A stretch of 64,000 nt of DNA from Agrobacterium cavarae (GTDB lineage: Bacteria; Pseudomonadota; Alphaproteobacteria; Rhizobiales; Rhizobiaceae): contig NZ_SISF01000033.1 in NCBI RefSeq assembly GCF_004310285.1, forward strand, positions 62,001-126,000, in the 5' to 3' direction. The first letter of the stretch is position 1; every line of letters starts with the position of its first letter. This document shows positions 35,066 to 44,165 of this stretch, one piece after another. Made by a program: the position numbers and the translations under genes. The notes below the pieces were generated by a model. It saw nothing but the letters and a program-made list of their open reading frames with translations. It was not told the origin of the DNA and did no database searches.

Positions 35066-38000
35066 ATGCCAAAGCGCCAAGATATCAAATCCATCCTCAT
35101 CATTGGCGCGGGACCGATCGTCATCGGTCAGGCATGCGAATTCGACTATTCCGGCACCCAGGCCTGCAAGGCGCTGAAGGAAGAAGGTTACCGGGTCATC
35201 CTGGTCAACTCCAACCCCGCCACCATCATGACCGACCCCGGCCTTGCGGACGCGACCTACGTCGAACCGATCACGCCGGAAGTGGTTGCCAAGATCATTG
35301 CCAAGGAACGCCCCGATGCGCTGCTGCCCACCATGGGCGGCCAGACGGCGCTGAACACCGCGCTCTCCTTGAAGCGCATGGGCGTCCTCGACCGCTACAA
35401 TGTCGAGATGATCGGCGCCAAGCCGGAAGCAATCGACAAGGCCGAAGACCGCGCCCTCTTCCGCGAAGCCATGGCGAAGATCGGTCTCGAAACCCCGCGT
35501 TCGATGCTGGCAAACGCCACCGAGATCAAGGACGCCGACCGCAAGAAGCATGAGGCGGCCCGCGCAGAGGTGAAGAGCAAGCTTTCCGGCGCCGACCTCG
35601 ACAAGGCACTGGACGAGCTGGAAAACCAGTGGAACCTCGGCGAGACGGACCGCAAGCAGCGCTACATGGCGCATGCCATGGCAATTGCCGCCCAAGCGAT
35701 CGACCATGTCGGCCTGCCAGCCATCATTCGCCCGTCCTTTACGCTTGGAGGCACCGGCGGCGGCATTGCCTATAACCGCTCGGAATTCTTCGATATCGTC
35801 TCTGGCGGCCTCGATGCCTCGCCGACGACGGAAGTTCTGGTCGAAGAATCGGTTCTCGGCTGGAAGGAATATGAGATGGAAGTCGTCCGCGACAAGGCGG
35901 ACAACTGCATCATCATCTGCTCCATCGAAAACATCGACCCGATGGGCGTTCACACCGGCGACTCGATCACCGTTGCTCCGGCGCTGACGCTGACGGACAA
36001 AGAATACCAGATCATGCGCAATGCCTCGATTGCGGTTCTGCGTGAGATCGGCGTCGAAACCGGCGGCTCGAACGTCCAGTTCGCCGTCAACCCGAAGGAT
36101 GGCCGCCTCGTCGTCATCGAAATGAACCCGCGCGTTTCGCGCTCGTCCGCGCTTGCCTCCAAGGCAACCGGCTTCCCGATCGCCAAGGTCGCGGCCAAGC
36201 TTGCCATCGGCTACACGCTGGACGAACTCGACAACGATATTACCGGCGGCGCAACGCCTGCCTCCTTCGAACCGTCCATCGACTATGTCGTGACGAAGAT
36301 CCCGCGCTTTGCCTTCGAAAAATTCCCCGGCGCTTCGCCGATCCTGACCACCGCCATGAAGTCCGTTGGTGAAGTGATGGCAATTGGCCGTACCTTCGCC
36401 GAATCGCTGCAGAAGGCGCTGCGCGGCATGGAAACCGGCCTCACCGGTCTCGATGAGATCGAAATCCCCGGTTACGAAGAAGGCGAAGGCTCCAAGAACG
36501 CCATCCGCGCTGCCATTGGCACGCCGACGCCGGATCGCCTGCGCATGGTTGCCCAGGCACTGCGCACGGGCATGTCCGAAGCCGAAGTGCACGAGAACTC
36601 CAAGATCGATCCATGGTTCATCGCCCAGTTCAAGGCGATCGTCGACATGGAAGCGCGTGTGCGTGAACACGGCCTGCCGACCGACGCCGAAAATCTGCGC
36701 ATGCTGAAGGCCATGGGCTTCTCCGACGCCCGCCTCGCTTCTCTGACCGGCAAGCGCCCGAAGGAAGTGGCCGAGCTGCGCAACAGCCTGAATGTGCGTC
36801 CGGTCTTCAAGCGTATCGATACCTGCGCTGCCGAGTTCGCCTCGCCGACCGCCTATATGTACTCCACCTATGAGATGCCTTTCGTCGGTGCACTGCGCTC
36901 CGAAGCGCAGGTGTCCGACCGCAAGAAGGTCGTCATCCTCGGCGGCGGTCCGAACCGTATCGGCCAGGGCATCGAATTCGACTATTGCTGCTGCCATGCC
37001 GCCTTCGCGCTGAAGGATGCGGGCTTCGAAGCGATCATGATCAACTGTAACCCGGAGACGGTTTCGACCGACTACGACACCTCCGACCGCCTCTATTTCG
37101 AGCCGCTGACCGCCGAAGACGTGATAGAGATCATGCGCGCGGAACAGGAAAAGGGCGAACTCATCGGCGTCATCGTGCAGTTCGGTGGTCAGACACCGCT
37201 GAAGCTTGCCGAAGCGCTGGAAAAGAACGGCATTCCGATCCTCGGCACCGCGCCGGACATGATCGACCTTGCCGAAGACCGCGACCGCTTCCAGAAGCTG
37301 CTGATGAAGCTCGATCTGGCGCAGCCAAACAACGGCATCGCCTACTCTGTCGAACAGGCGCGTCTCGTCGCCTCCGAAATTGGCTTCCCGCTGGTCGTTC
37401 GCCCCTCCTACGTTCTGGGTGGCCGCGCCATGCAGATCATCCATTCGGAAGGCCAGTTGCAGACCTATCTGCTCGATACCGTTCCAGGCCTCGTGCCGGA
37501 AGACATCAAGCAGCGCTATCCGAACGACAAGACCGGCCAGATCAACACACTGCTCGGCAAGAACCCGCTGCTTTTCGATAGCTACCTGACCAATGCTGTT
37601 GAAGTGGATGTGGATGCGCTGTGCGACGGCGAAAGCGTCTTCGTCTCCGGCATCATGGAGCATATCGAAGAGGCCGGCATTCACTCGGGCGACTCCGCCT
37701 GCTCGCTGCCTGCCCGCTCGCTCTCGCCCGAAACGCTGGACGAACTGGAGCGCCAGACGGCAGCACTTGCCAAGGCGCTGAAGGTCGGCGGCCTGATGAA
37801 CGTGCAATACGCCATCAAGGACGGCACCATCTACGTTCTGGAAGTCAACCCGCGCGCGTCGCGCACCGTGCCCTTCGTCGCCAAAACCATCGGCGCGCCG
37901 ATTGCCAAGATCGCAGCCCGCGTCATGGCGGGTGAGAAGCTCGACGCGGCGATCGCCGCTTACGGCGAGAAGCCCGATCCACGCAACCTGAAGCACATCG

Positions 38001-38551
38001 CCGTCAAGGAAGCCGTCTTCCCCTTCGCCCGCTTCCCCGGCGTCGATATTCTGCTCGGACCGGAAATGCGCTCCACCGGCGAAGTCATCGGTCTCGACAC
38101 CGATTTCGCGCTGGCATTCGCCAAGTCGCAGTTGGGTGCTGGCGTCGACCTGCCGCGCTCCGGCACGGTGTTCGTCTCGGTTCGCGATCAGGATAAGGAA
38201 GGCGTTCTGCCGGCGATCCGCATTCTGGTGGAAGCAGGCTTCAAGGTTCTGGCAACCGGCGGCACACAGCGTTTCCTCGCGGAGCAAGGCATCGCAGCCG
38301 AGAAGATCAACAAGGTGCAGGAAGGTCGCCCTCACATTGAGGATGGCATCCGCAACCGTCAGGTCCAGTTGGTCATCAACACCACCGACAGCAACAAAGC
38401 GATCTCCGACTCCAAGTCGCTACGTCGCGCAACGCTGATGCAGAAGGTGCCCTACTACACCACTATGGCCGGTGCGGAAGCCGCAGCCCTTGCCATCAAG
38501 GCGCTGAAGGCCGGCAATCTCGAAGTGAAGCCGCTGCAGAGCTATTTCTAA
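35066..38551 (+). CDS. carB: Carbamoyl-phosphate synthase large subunit
   Basis: This 1161-residue subunit makes carbamoyl phosphate from bicarbonate, ammonia and two ATP. Two ATP-grasp halves are visible. The first begins SILIIGAGPIVIGQACEFDY and has PSFTLGGTGGGIAYN; the second begins KVVILGGGPNRIGQGIEFDY and has PSYVLGGRAMQII. The C-terminal MGS-like allosteric domain follows (FVSVRDQDKEGVLPAIRIL, VLATGGTQRFLAEQGI). A longer loop than in enteric CarB lies near residues 150-190 (KDADRKKHEAARAEVKSKL), as seen in rhizobial proteins. The start at 35066 matches the family. The leader contains an intrinsic terminator. Confidence 0.98.
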   Translation: MPKRQDIKSILIIGAGPIVIGQACEFDYSGTQACKALKEEGYRVILVNSNPATIMTDPGLADATYVEPITPEVVAKIIAKERPDALLPTMGGQTALNTALSLKRMGVLDRYNVEMIGAKPEAIDKAEDRALFREAMAKIGLETPRSMLANATEIKDADRKKHEAARAEVKSKLSGADLDKALDELENQWNLGETDRKQRYMAHAMAIAAQAIDHVGLPAIIRPSFTLGGTGGGIAYNRSEFFDIVSGGLDASPTTEVLVEESVLGWKEYEMEVVRDKADNCIIICSIENIDPMGVHTGDSITVAPALTLTDKEYQIMRNASIAVLREIGVETGGSNVQFAVNPKDGRLVVIEMNPRVSRSSALASKATGFPIAKVAAKLAIGYTLDELDNDITGGATPASFEPSIDYVVTKIPRFAFEKFPGASPILTTAMKSVGEVMAIGRTFAESLQKALRGMETGLTGLDEIEIPGYEEGEGSKNAIRAAIGTPTPDRLRMVAQALRTGMSEAEVHENSKIDPWFIAQFKAIVDMEARVREHGLPTDAENLRMLKAMGFSDARLASLTGKRPKEVAELRNSLNVRPVFKRIDTCAAEFASPTAYMYSTYEMPFVGALRSEAQVSDRKKVVILGGGPNRIGQGIEFDYCCCHAAFALKDAGFEAIMINCNPETVSTDYDTSDRLYFEPLTAEDVIEIMRAEQEKGELIGVIVQFGGQTPLKLAEALEKNGIPILGTAPDMIDLAEDRDRFQKLLMKLDLAQPNNGIAYSVEQARLVASEIGFPLVVRPSYVLGGRAMQIIHSEGQLQTYLLDTVPGLVPEDIKQRYPNDKTGQINTLLGKNPLLFDSYLTNAVEVDVDALCDGESVFVSGIMEHIEEAGIHSGDSACSLPARSLSPETLDELERQTAALAKALKVGGLMNVQYAIKDGTIYVLEVNPRASRTVPFVAKTIGAPIAKIAARVMAGEKLDAAIAAYGEKPDPRNLKHIAVKEAVFPFARFPGVDILLGPEMRSTGEVIGLDTDFALAFAKSQLGAGVDLPRSGTVFVSVRDQDKEGVLPAIRILVEAGFKVLATGGTQRFLAEQGIAAEKINKVQEGRPHIEDGIRNRQVQLVINTTDSNKAISDSKSLRRATLMQKVPYYTTMAGAEAAALAIKALKAGNLEVKPLQSYF

Positions 38552-38591
38552 GGCACCGTTTCCGTTCGAAAGGTAAAGTGTTCAAAACAAA

Positions 38592-38620
38592 GGCCTCCCC
38601 AACCGGGGAGGCCATTTTCG
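38592..38620. terminator. Bidirectional terminator between carB and yfdX
   Basis: GGCCTCCCC (38592-38600) pairs perfectly with GGGGAGGCC (38605-38613) around AACC. ATTTTCGTTT follows on the plus strand and TTTGTTTTG on the minus strand, serving both convergent genes. Confidence 0.9.
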
Positions 38621-38641
38621 TTTCAGTATGTGGAAGGGCAA

Positions 38642-39427
38642 TTAGCCCTTTGGAGCAGCGGCCTTGTCTGTCGAAGGCGTGACCGCTGCAGCATTGGCAG
38701 GCTTTTCTGCCTTTGCCTTGTAAGGCTGACCGTAGATATCGACGATGTTGAGCATCGCGTTATCCGTCACATCCTTCAGCAACGCATTGGCTTCATAGAA
38801 CTTGCCCTGGTTGATCAGGTCGGCAGCCTTGCCAACATCGGTGACCGTCTGATTGAGCGGTAGGGCGGCGGTGATGAACTCGACATCGACATCCGCGACG
38901 GCAAGCTTTTCAAGCGCACCCTGGCGATCGGAGGTCTTCAGGCTCTTGTTGGCTTCGGTAATGGCCGCGACCTTTTCAGGCGTTGCCTTGAAGTCTTCAC
39001 CGAGCGTCAACTGAGAGTCGACTGGCAGCCATTGGATGGGCGTCGCAGATGCGGGCTTTGCATCCGCCTTCGCATCACCTGCGACGGGTGCCTTGGTCGG
39101 TTTCGTCAGATCCGCTTCAGCCTTCATGAAGACTGCTTCGTCCTTGGAGGCCTTCTGCAGCTCGTCCTTCGCCTTGTTGATGAAGGTCTTGGCCTCATCC
39201 GGCTTCGCGTTGAAGATTGCCAGGCGTGTCGCCTGAATATCGGCCAAGGCCTGTGCGCCGTCCTGGGAGAGACGACCAACATCCTTGTCGATGGCCTTAT
39301 TCGGAACAACAGCGCCCTTGGTTTCCGTCTGCGCTGCAGTTGTCGATGCAGCTTCGGCAGTGTAAGCAACTCCGCCGAGCATAGTACCGGCAACAAGAAT
39401 AACAGCAAGATTATTACGAATAGACAT
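38642..39427 (-). CDS. YfdX family periplasmic protein
   Basis: This 261-residue protein has a signal peptide (residues 1-27, LAVILVAGTMLGGVAYTAEA) and a helical YfdX domain. Typical stretches are SQDGAQALADIQATRLAIFN and KPDEAKTFINKAKDELQKAS, and later DLINQGKFYEANALLKDV. Ala/Lys-rich low-complexity segments (TKPTKAPVAGDAKADAKPA, and the C-terminal PSTDKAAAPKG) interrupt it. In enterics yfdX belongs to an acid-resistance regulon; here the gene stands alone and its role is unknown. Confidence 0.85.
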   Translation of the reverse strand: MSIRNNLAVILVAGTMLGGVAYTAEAASTTAAQTETKGAVVPNKAIDKDVGRLSQDGAQALADIQATRLAIFNAKPDEAKTFINKAKDELQKASKDEAVFMKAEADLTKPTKAPVAGDAKADAKPASATPIQWLPVDSQLTLGEDFKATPEKVAAITEANKSLKTSDRQGALEKLAVADVDVEFITAALPLNQTVTDVGKAADLINQGKFYEANALLKDVTDNAMLNIVDIYGQPYKAKAEKPANAAAVTPSTDKAAAPKG

Positions 39428-39626
39428 GATACAAATCCTTTTATAACTTCCACATACAACATCCTAACCACCGTTGGATGTTGATGCTGATTAAACTCCC
39501 AAAAACGGAGATAGTCGCATTACAATTACTTCATGAACGGCTTTTAATGTTTAGAAACAGCGCATTTTCGAAAAGGGCGAACCGTTCTACTGCGGCAGCA
39601 AGAACCCAACGCGGGTACGCTTCACC

Positions 39627-41078
39627 TCACGCTTCGGACAATCGCCGCACGGCGCGCAGGTCTTCGACGAAGAGCGCCCTCTCCTGCGACTGACGTGCCG
39701 GGTCGGGAATTCTAAGCAGGTAGGATGGATGCACCGTGGCAAAGAGGATGCGCGAATTCTCCATAGGGATCGGCCGGCTGCGAACGCTCGACAGTGTCTC
39801 TTTCATCCCCGTCAAAGCGTAAACCGCCGTTGCGCCCATCGCGACGATAAGCTTGGGCTGAACGAGATCGATCTCCCGCGTCAACCACCAACGGCAACGC
39901 TCAACCTCACCGGCATTGGGTCTTTGGTGAATGCGTTTCTTGCCCCGCGCCTCATATTTGAAATGCTTGACCGCGTTGGTCACATAAAGCGATTGACGCT
40001 CAATCCCCGTCTCCCCCAGGACCTGATCGAACACCCTGCCCGCCGGACCGATAAAGGGTCGCCCGGCAAGATCTTCATGATCTCCCGGCTGCTCACCGAC
40101 GATCATCACCTGCGCCTTCTCAGGCCCCTCGCCAAAGACGGTTTGCGTTGCGGCACAATGGAGCGGGCACATCTGACAGCTTTGAGCTTCACGCTTCACG
40201 CCAGCGAGCGTATTTGCATCCGGCAGCACTTCCTGTGGCTTGGCAGCGGCCGCCGCCTGGATGCGATGGTGAAACATCTGCGGCTCCGTCGCAGCCTTGG
40301 CCGCCATGCCGAGCACGCGCGCCTCCGCGCCAATGACAAGTTCCGGGATGAGATCGGCCTCTGGCAGGTTCTTCCAATACTTCTTCGGCATTTCCGCCGT
40401 CATGGCTTTGATCTTCAGCCGCGCCGGATTGAAGATATTGGCATAGTAGGTGCGCCACAACTCGTCCGTCTCGTCGGAAATATCCGGCCGCTCCGCCGGC
40501 TCTCGCGACGTCTCAAGCAACTGACCATTCCACCGCGCAGACCCTTTCGGGGTTGCAATCAGCCAATCCATGTCGTTGAAGCGACGCTGGAAGAACGGCG
40601 CCTTTCGCTCGACGATGAAATGATCCGGCTCGAACCACGCAATGAAGCAGCGCCGTGCTTGCGCGCCCTCGCCCGGCACTTCCTTGAAACGGACGAAGGC
40701 GGTCATCTTGTGGCTGTCGCGACGGACGGATTTCTCCATTTGCCGGGCCGCTTGAACATCCGGATCGGCCTTGATCTGCAAGAGTGCCCGATCCTGCTGC
40801 AGCCGCCACAGGAGACGATACAGCAAAGAAAAGCGCGCCGGATCGCTGTGGCAGATGATGGCTTCCGCCAACGGCAGAAAGGCCGATGGAACCGTGATCT
40901 GCGCTGGCGTCTTCGCTACCGGTAGAGAGGCCTGCTGCTCGAAATCAAGACGCGTACCGCGGTCGCTCTTCAGCCGCCAGTCCACATCGCTCGGTGCCAC
41001 ACTCGCCGCAAGAAGCGAACGCGCGGCATCGCGCCATTCGCCAAAATTGCCCCTGCCCTCCAGTTCGACCGCATACAT
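39627..41078 (-). CDS. UdgX-type uracil-DNA glycosylase fused to DUF4130
   Basis: This 483-residue protein has an N-terminal DUF4130 domain (residues about 1-250, HKMTAFVRFKEVPGE and RFNDMDWLIATPKGSARW). The C-terminal uracil-DNA glycosylase has GEQPGDHEDLAGRPFIGPAG near residue 327. It also carries KKRIHQRPNAGEVERCRWWL near 381, the R-I-H loop of UdgX, whose His can bond covalently to the DNA at uracil sites. A Cys-rich iron-sulphur site (CQMCPLHC) lies at the domain start. The ATG at 41078 overlaps the stop of the upstream radical-SAM gene as TGATG; a GTG one codon earlier is also possible. The pair is a recurring two-gene DNA repair or modification unit. Confidence 0.88.
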   Translation of the reverse strand: MYAVELEGRGNFGEWRDAARSLLAASVAPSDVDWRLKSDRGTRLDFEQQASLPVAKTPAQITVPSAFLPLAEAIICHSDPARFSLLYRLLWRLQQDRALLQIKADPDVQAARQMEKSVRRDSHKMTAFVRFKEVPGEGAQARRCFIAWFEPDHFIVERKAPFFQRRFNDMDWLIATPKGSARWNGQLLETSREPAERPDISDETDELWRTYYANIFNPARLKIKAMTAEMPKKYWKNLPEADLIPELVIGAEARVLGMAAKAATEPQMFHHRIQAAAAAKPQEVLPDANTLAGVKREAQSCQMCPLHCAATQTVFGEGPEKAQVMIVGEQPGDHEDLAGRPFIGPAGRVFDQVLGETGIERQSLYVTNAVKHFKYEARGKKRIHQRPNAGEVERCRWWLTREIDLVQPKLIVAMGATAVYALTGMKETLSSVRSRPIPMENSRILFATVHPSYLLRIPDPARQSQERALFVEDLRAVRRLSEA

Positions 41079-42310
41079 CACAGCAACGACAACTGTTCCG
41101 GTGGCGGTGTGAACATGGCGCGCAGGTCGGGCCGCTCGGTCAACTTGCCCGGCGTCCAGCCATCCGCGACGACAAACGCCTTCACCTTCTTCAGCGATAC
41201 GCCAAAGCGCGCCAGATCTTCCAAGCGCAGTCTCCGAAAGCGGCGCGAGGACAGAATGGAGTTCACCGTCTTCACGCCGAACCCAGGCACGCGCAGCAGC
41301 ATCTCTCTCTCACCCGAATTGACATCGACAGGAAACTTCTGGCGGTTGCCGAGCGCCCAGGCGAGCTTGGGATCGATATCGAGATCGAGCATGCCGTTCT
41401 GTTGCGTCGAGGTAATCTCGCCGATGTCGAAGCCGTAGAACCGGTAGAGCCAATCGGCTTGATAGAGCCTGTGCTCGCGCATCAAGGGCGGCTTGATGAG
41501 CGGCAGGTTCTTGGATGAATCCGGAATAGGGCTGAAGGCGGAGTAATAGACGCGCCGCAGGCCATAGCTTCCGTAAAGCCGCGCGCTGGTCGAGAGAATC
41601 GTGCCGTCGTCGGCGCCGTCGGCACCGACAATCATCTGCGTGCTCTGCCCGGCCGGCGCAAAGGTCTTCACCCGCTTCGTCTTCAGGGTCGGCTCGCCCG
41701 CCTCCTCGATCTTCAGTCGGATATCCGCCATGGAGCGGCGAATATTGCCGGGCTGCTTTTCCGGCGCGAACTTGCCGATTCCGCTATCGGTCGGAAGTTC
41801 TATATTGATCGAGAGACGATCGGCATAAAGCCCCGCTTCTTCAATCAGACGCGGCGATGCTTCAGGGATGGACTTCAGGTGGATATAACCCCGGAAGCCA
41901 TGGGTGACGCGCAATTCCTTTGCTACGCGCACCAGTTCCTCCATCGTGTGGTCGGAAGAGCGAATGATGCCGGAAGAAAGGAACAAACCCTCGATGTAGT
42001 TTCGCCGGTAAAATTCCAGTGTCAGCCACACGACCTCTTCCACGGTAAAGCGTGCGCGTTCGACATTGCTGGACGAACGGTTGATGCAATAGGCACAATC
42101 ATAGATGCAGAAATTGGTCAGAAGAATCTTTAAAAGCGAGATACAACGGCCATCCGGCGCATAGGCATGGCAGATGCCCGAGCCCTCCGTCGACCCAAGC
42201 CCGCCGCTTTGCGCCGAGTTGCGTTTCGAGGTCCCGCTGGACGCGCAGGAGGCGTCATACTTCGCTGCATCGGAGAGAACTGCAAGCCGCTCTTTGATTG
42301 ACTTCTTCAT
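41078..42310 (-). CDS. Radical-SAM protein of the DNA modification/repair type
   Basis: This protein has about 410 residues, starting MKKSIKERLAVLSDAAKYD. The radical-SAM cluster motif CIYDCAYC lies near residues 67-74, after LLKILLTNF, with the barrel following. The C-terminus carries a helix-hairpin-helix DNA-binding motif (LLRVPGFGVKTVNSILSSRR). This architecture is known only from proteins paired with DUF4130-UdgX, and the reaction is undefined. The ATG at 42310 is favoured; a TTG at 42346 would add 12 residues. Translational coupling to the downstream udgX-like gene supports a shared function. Confidence 0.85.
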   Translation of the reverse strand: MKKSIKERLAVLSDAAKYDASCASSGTSKRNSAQSGGLGSTEGSGICHAYAPDGRCISLLKILLTNFCIYDCAYCINRSSSNVERARFTVEEVVWLTLEFYRRNYIEGLFLSSGIIRSSDHTMEELVRVAKELRVTHGFRGYIHLKSIPEASPRLIEEAGLYADRLSINIELPTDSGIGKFAPEKQPGNIRRSMADIRLKIEEAGEPTLKTKRVKTFAPAGQSTQMIVGADGADDGTILSTSARLYGSYGLRRVYYSAFSPIPDSSKNLPLIKPPLMREHRLYQADWLYRFYGFDIGEITSTQQNGMLDLDIDPKLAWALGNRQKFPVDVNSGEREMLLRVPGFGVKTVNSILSSRRFRRLRLEDLARFGVSLKKVKAFVVADGWTPGKLTERPDLRAMFTPPPEQLSLL

Positions 42311-42453
42311 AGTATGTTCTCTATATGTTCCAATGACAAAAGTCAAATCACAAGCGGAGCACGTTGAAAATGCTTGTTTTTAACGGGCTTTTTAATTTGC
42401 TGGCATTTCAGGATGCTCTTCTGATATAGTCCGACAAATTGTGATTTTGACAT

Positions 42454-42489
42454 GGTTCCGAAGTTTTGCTCCGGAACCTGTTTCTTTTT
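42454..42489 (+). promoter_or_regulatory. Terminator-like hairpin in the greA leader
   Basis: GGTTCCG (42454-42460) pairs with CGGAACC (42472-42478), followed by TGTTTCTTTTTG. It ends about 43 bases before the greA start, with no plus-strand gene upstream. In E. coli the greA leader also ends largely at an internal terminator (GraL RNA); a similar arrangement here is inference. Confidence 0.55.
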
Positions 42490-42531
42490 GTGTCTGCGAC
42501 TACCGCGGTGCGAATGTGAAGGAATAAAAAG

Positions 42532-43008
42532 ATGGTAGAAAAAGTACCGATGACCCAGGGTGGTTACGTCAAGTTGCAGGAAGAACTTCGCTGGCGTCAG
42601 CAGGAAGAGCGCCCGCGCATCATCGAGGCGATCGCCGAAGCGCGCGCCCATGGCGACCTGTCGGAAAATGCCGAGTATCACGCCGCCAAGGAAGCGCAGA
42701 GCCACAATGAAGGCCGCATCTCCGAGCTCGAAGATCTGACTGCGCGCGCCGAGATCATCGATCTCTCCAAGATGTCCGGTTCCAAGATCAAGTTTGGCGC
42801 CACCGTCAAGCTCATCGATGAAGACACCGATGAAGAAAAGACCTACCAGATCGTTGGCGATCAGGAAGCTGACGTAAAGGAAGGTCGCATTTCGATTTCC
42901 TCCCCCATTGCCCGCGCCCTGATCGGCAAGGAAGTGGGTGATAGCATTGAAGTGAATGCGCCTGGCGGCTCGCGCGGCTACGAGATCCTGTCCGTCAACT
43001 GGAACTGA
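42532..43008 (+). CDS. greA: Transcription elongation factor GreA
   Basis: This 158-residue factor rescues backtracked RNA polymerase by stimulating transcript cleavage. The N-terminal coiled coil has the acidic tip (EARAHGDLSENAEYHAAKEA) with the catalytic DLSEN. The FKBP-like C-terminal domain ends GSRGYEILSVNWN. Length is exact for the family. GAAGGA lies upstream of the ATG. Confidence 0.97.
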   Translation: MVEKVPMTQGGYVKLQEELRWRQQEERPRIIEAIAEARAHGDLSENAEYHAAKEAQSHNEGRISELEDLTARAEIIDLSKMSGSKIKFGATVKLIDEDTDEEKTYQIVGDQEADVKEGRISISSPIARALIGKEVGDSIEVNAPGGSRGYEILSVNWN

Positions 43009-43040
43009 AATCCCCCGCTCCTGTTGCGAGACTTCTACAC

Positions 43041-44090
43041 TTGCCCCATGTCGATCTGAAAGATGTCTGCGTCCTTGCGCCGAACTTCAAGCGCAGGCTC
43101 TCGGGCGTGACATCCACGATCATTCAGCTCGTGCCGGTGCAGAACCGGCTCGGGCAGAAGATCGCCGTCATCGGCCCCGGCCTGCCCGAAAGCCTGCCAT
43201 ATGTGCGTTTCCGCGATCTGTGGCGGCTCTGGCAAAACGGTCCGGCAGGCAGACCGCGCGTCTGGCATGCGCGCCGCAATATAGAAATGCTGCCGGCCAT
43301 CATCATGCGCGACATTCTGCGCATGAAGCTGCAGATCGTCTTCACCTCCGCCTCGCAGCGTAAGCACACTGGCTGGACCAAGTTTCTGATTTCCAGAATG
43401 GATGGCGTGATAGCCACCAATAGCCAGACGGCCTCCTATTTGGAGGTGCCGAGCACGGTCATCATGCACGGCATCGACACCGATCGCTTCTCCCCGCCCG
43501 CCGATAAGGCTGAGGCCAAGGCGGCTCGCGGTCTCGATCCTCAGCGCAAATATGCCGGCTGCTTCGGCCGCATACGGCACCAGAAGGGCACCGATCTCTT
43601 CGTTGACACGATGATCCGCGTTCTGCCAGATCACCCGCAATGGTCGGCCATCGTTGCCGGACGCGCGACAGGTCCGCATGTGGATTTCGAAAATGGCCTA
43701 AAGGAAAGAGTGCGAGCGGCAGGCCTTGCCGACCGCATCCTCTTTGTCGGAGAGCATACCAACATCAACGAATGGTACCGCGCGCTCGATCTTTTCATTG
43801 CCCCCCAGCGCTGGGAAGGATTTGGCCTCACCCCTCTGGAAGCCATGTCGACGGGTGTGCCCGTAATCGCCACGGATGTTGGCGCCTTTCCGGAATTGGT
43901 GCGCGAAGGCGAAACCGGCACCGTCATTGGCCGCGACAATCTTGATGCAATGGTTGAAGCGACGAACGGCTTCTTAAGCGATCCAGAGATGATGCAGCGA
44001 AGCAGTGCCGCTGCGCGCGAGACGACAGTGGAAAATTTCGCGCTTGAAGGCGAAGCCCGGTCTCTCGGCAACATCTATGCGCGCGTTTAG
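43041..44090 (+). CDS. lpcC: GT4 glycosyltransferase, LpcC-like LPS core mannosyltransferase
   Basis: This GT-B glycosyltransferase has about 349 residues. N-terminal features are VLAPNFKRRLSGVTSTIIQL and VWHARRNIEMLPAIIMRDIL; the nucleotide-sugar half has GCFGRIRHQKGTDLFVDTMI and the PQRWEGFGLTPLEAMSTGVP loop with the EGFGLTPLE acid-base glutamate. It closely resembles LpcC of Rhizobium leguminosarum, which adds mannose to the Kdo of the lipopolysaccharide inner core. No ATG is in frame near the family start, so TTG at 43041 is the likely initiator. It is 32 bases downstream of greA and heads the glycan region. Confidence 0.8.
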   Translation: MPHVDLKDVCVLAPNFKRRLSGVTSTIIQLVPVQNRLGQKIAVIGPGLPESLPYVRFRDLWRLWQNGPAGRPRVWHARRNIEMLPAIIMRDILRMKLQIVFTSASQRKHTGWTKFLISRMDGVIATNSQTASYLEVPSTVIMHGIDTDRFSPPADKAEAKAARGLDPQRKYAGCFGRIRHQKGTDLFVDTMIRVLPDHPQWSAIVAGRATGPHVDFENGLKERVRAAGLADRILFVGEHTNINEWYRALDLFIAPQRWEGFGLTPLEAMSTGVPVIATDVGAFPELVREGETGTVIGRDNLDAMVEATNGFLSDPEMMQRSSAAARETTVENFALEGEARSLGNIYARV

Positions 44091-44165
44091 ACAGCCGAAT
44101 ATCGCTTTTCCGATCGCAATACTGGACAGCGCCGTCTCAGCGTAAGCTGAACAGCGCGACGGCCT

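Noticed and set aside
35021..38335. 1104-residue open frame on the minus strand
   Set aside because: Antisense of carB; composition is rich in His, Arg and Asp without any recognisable motif.
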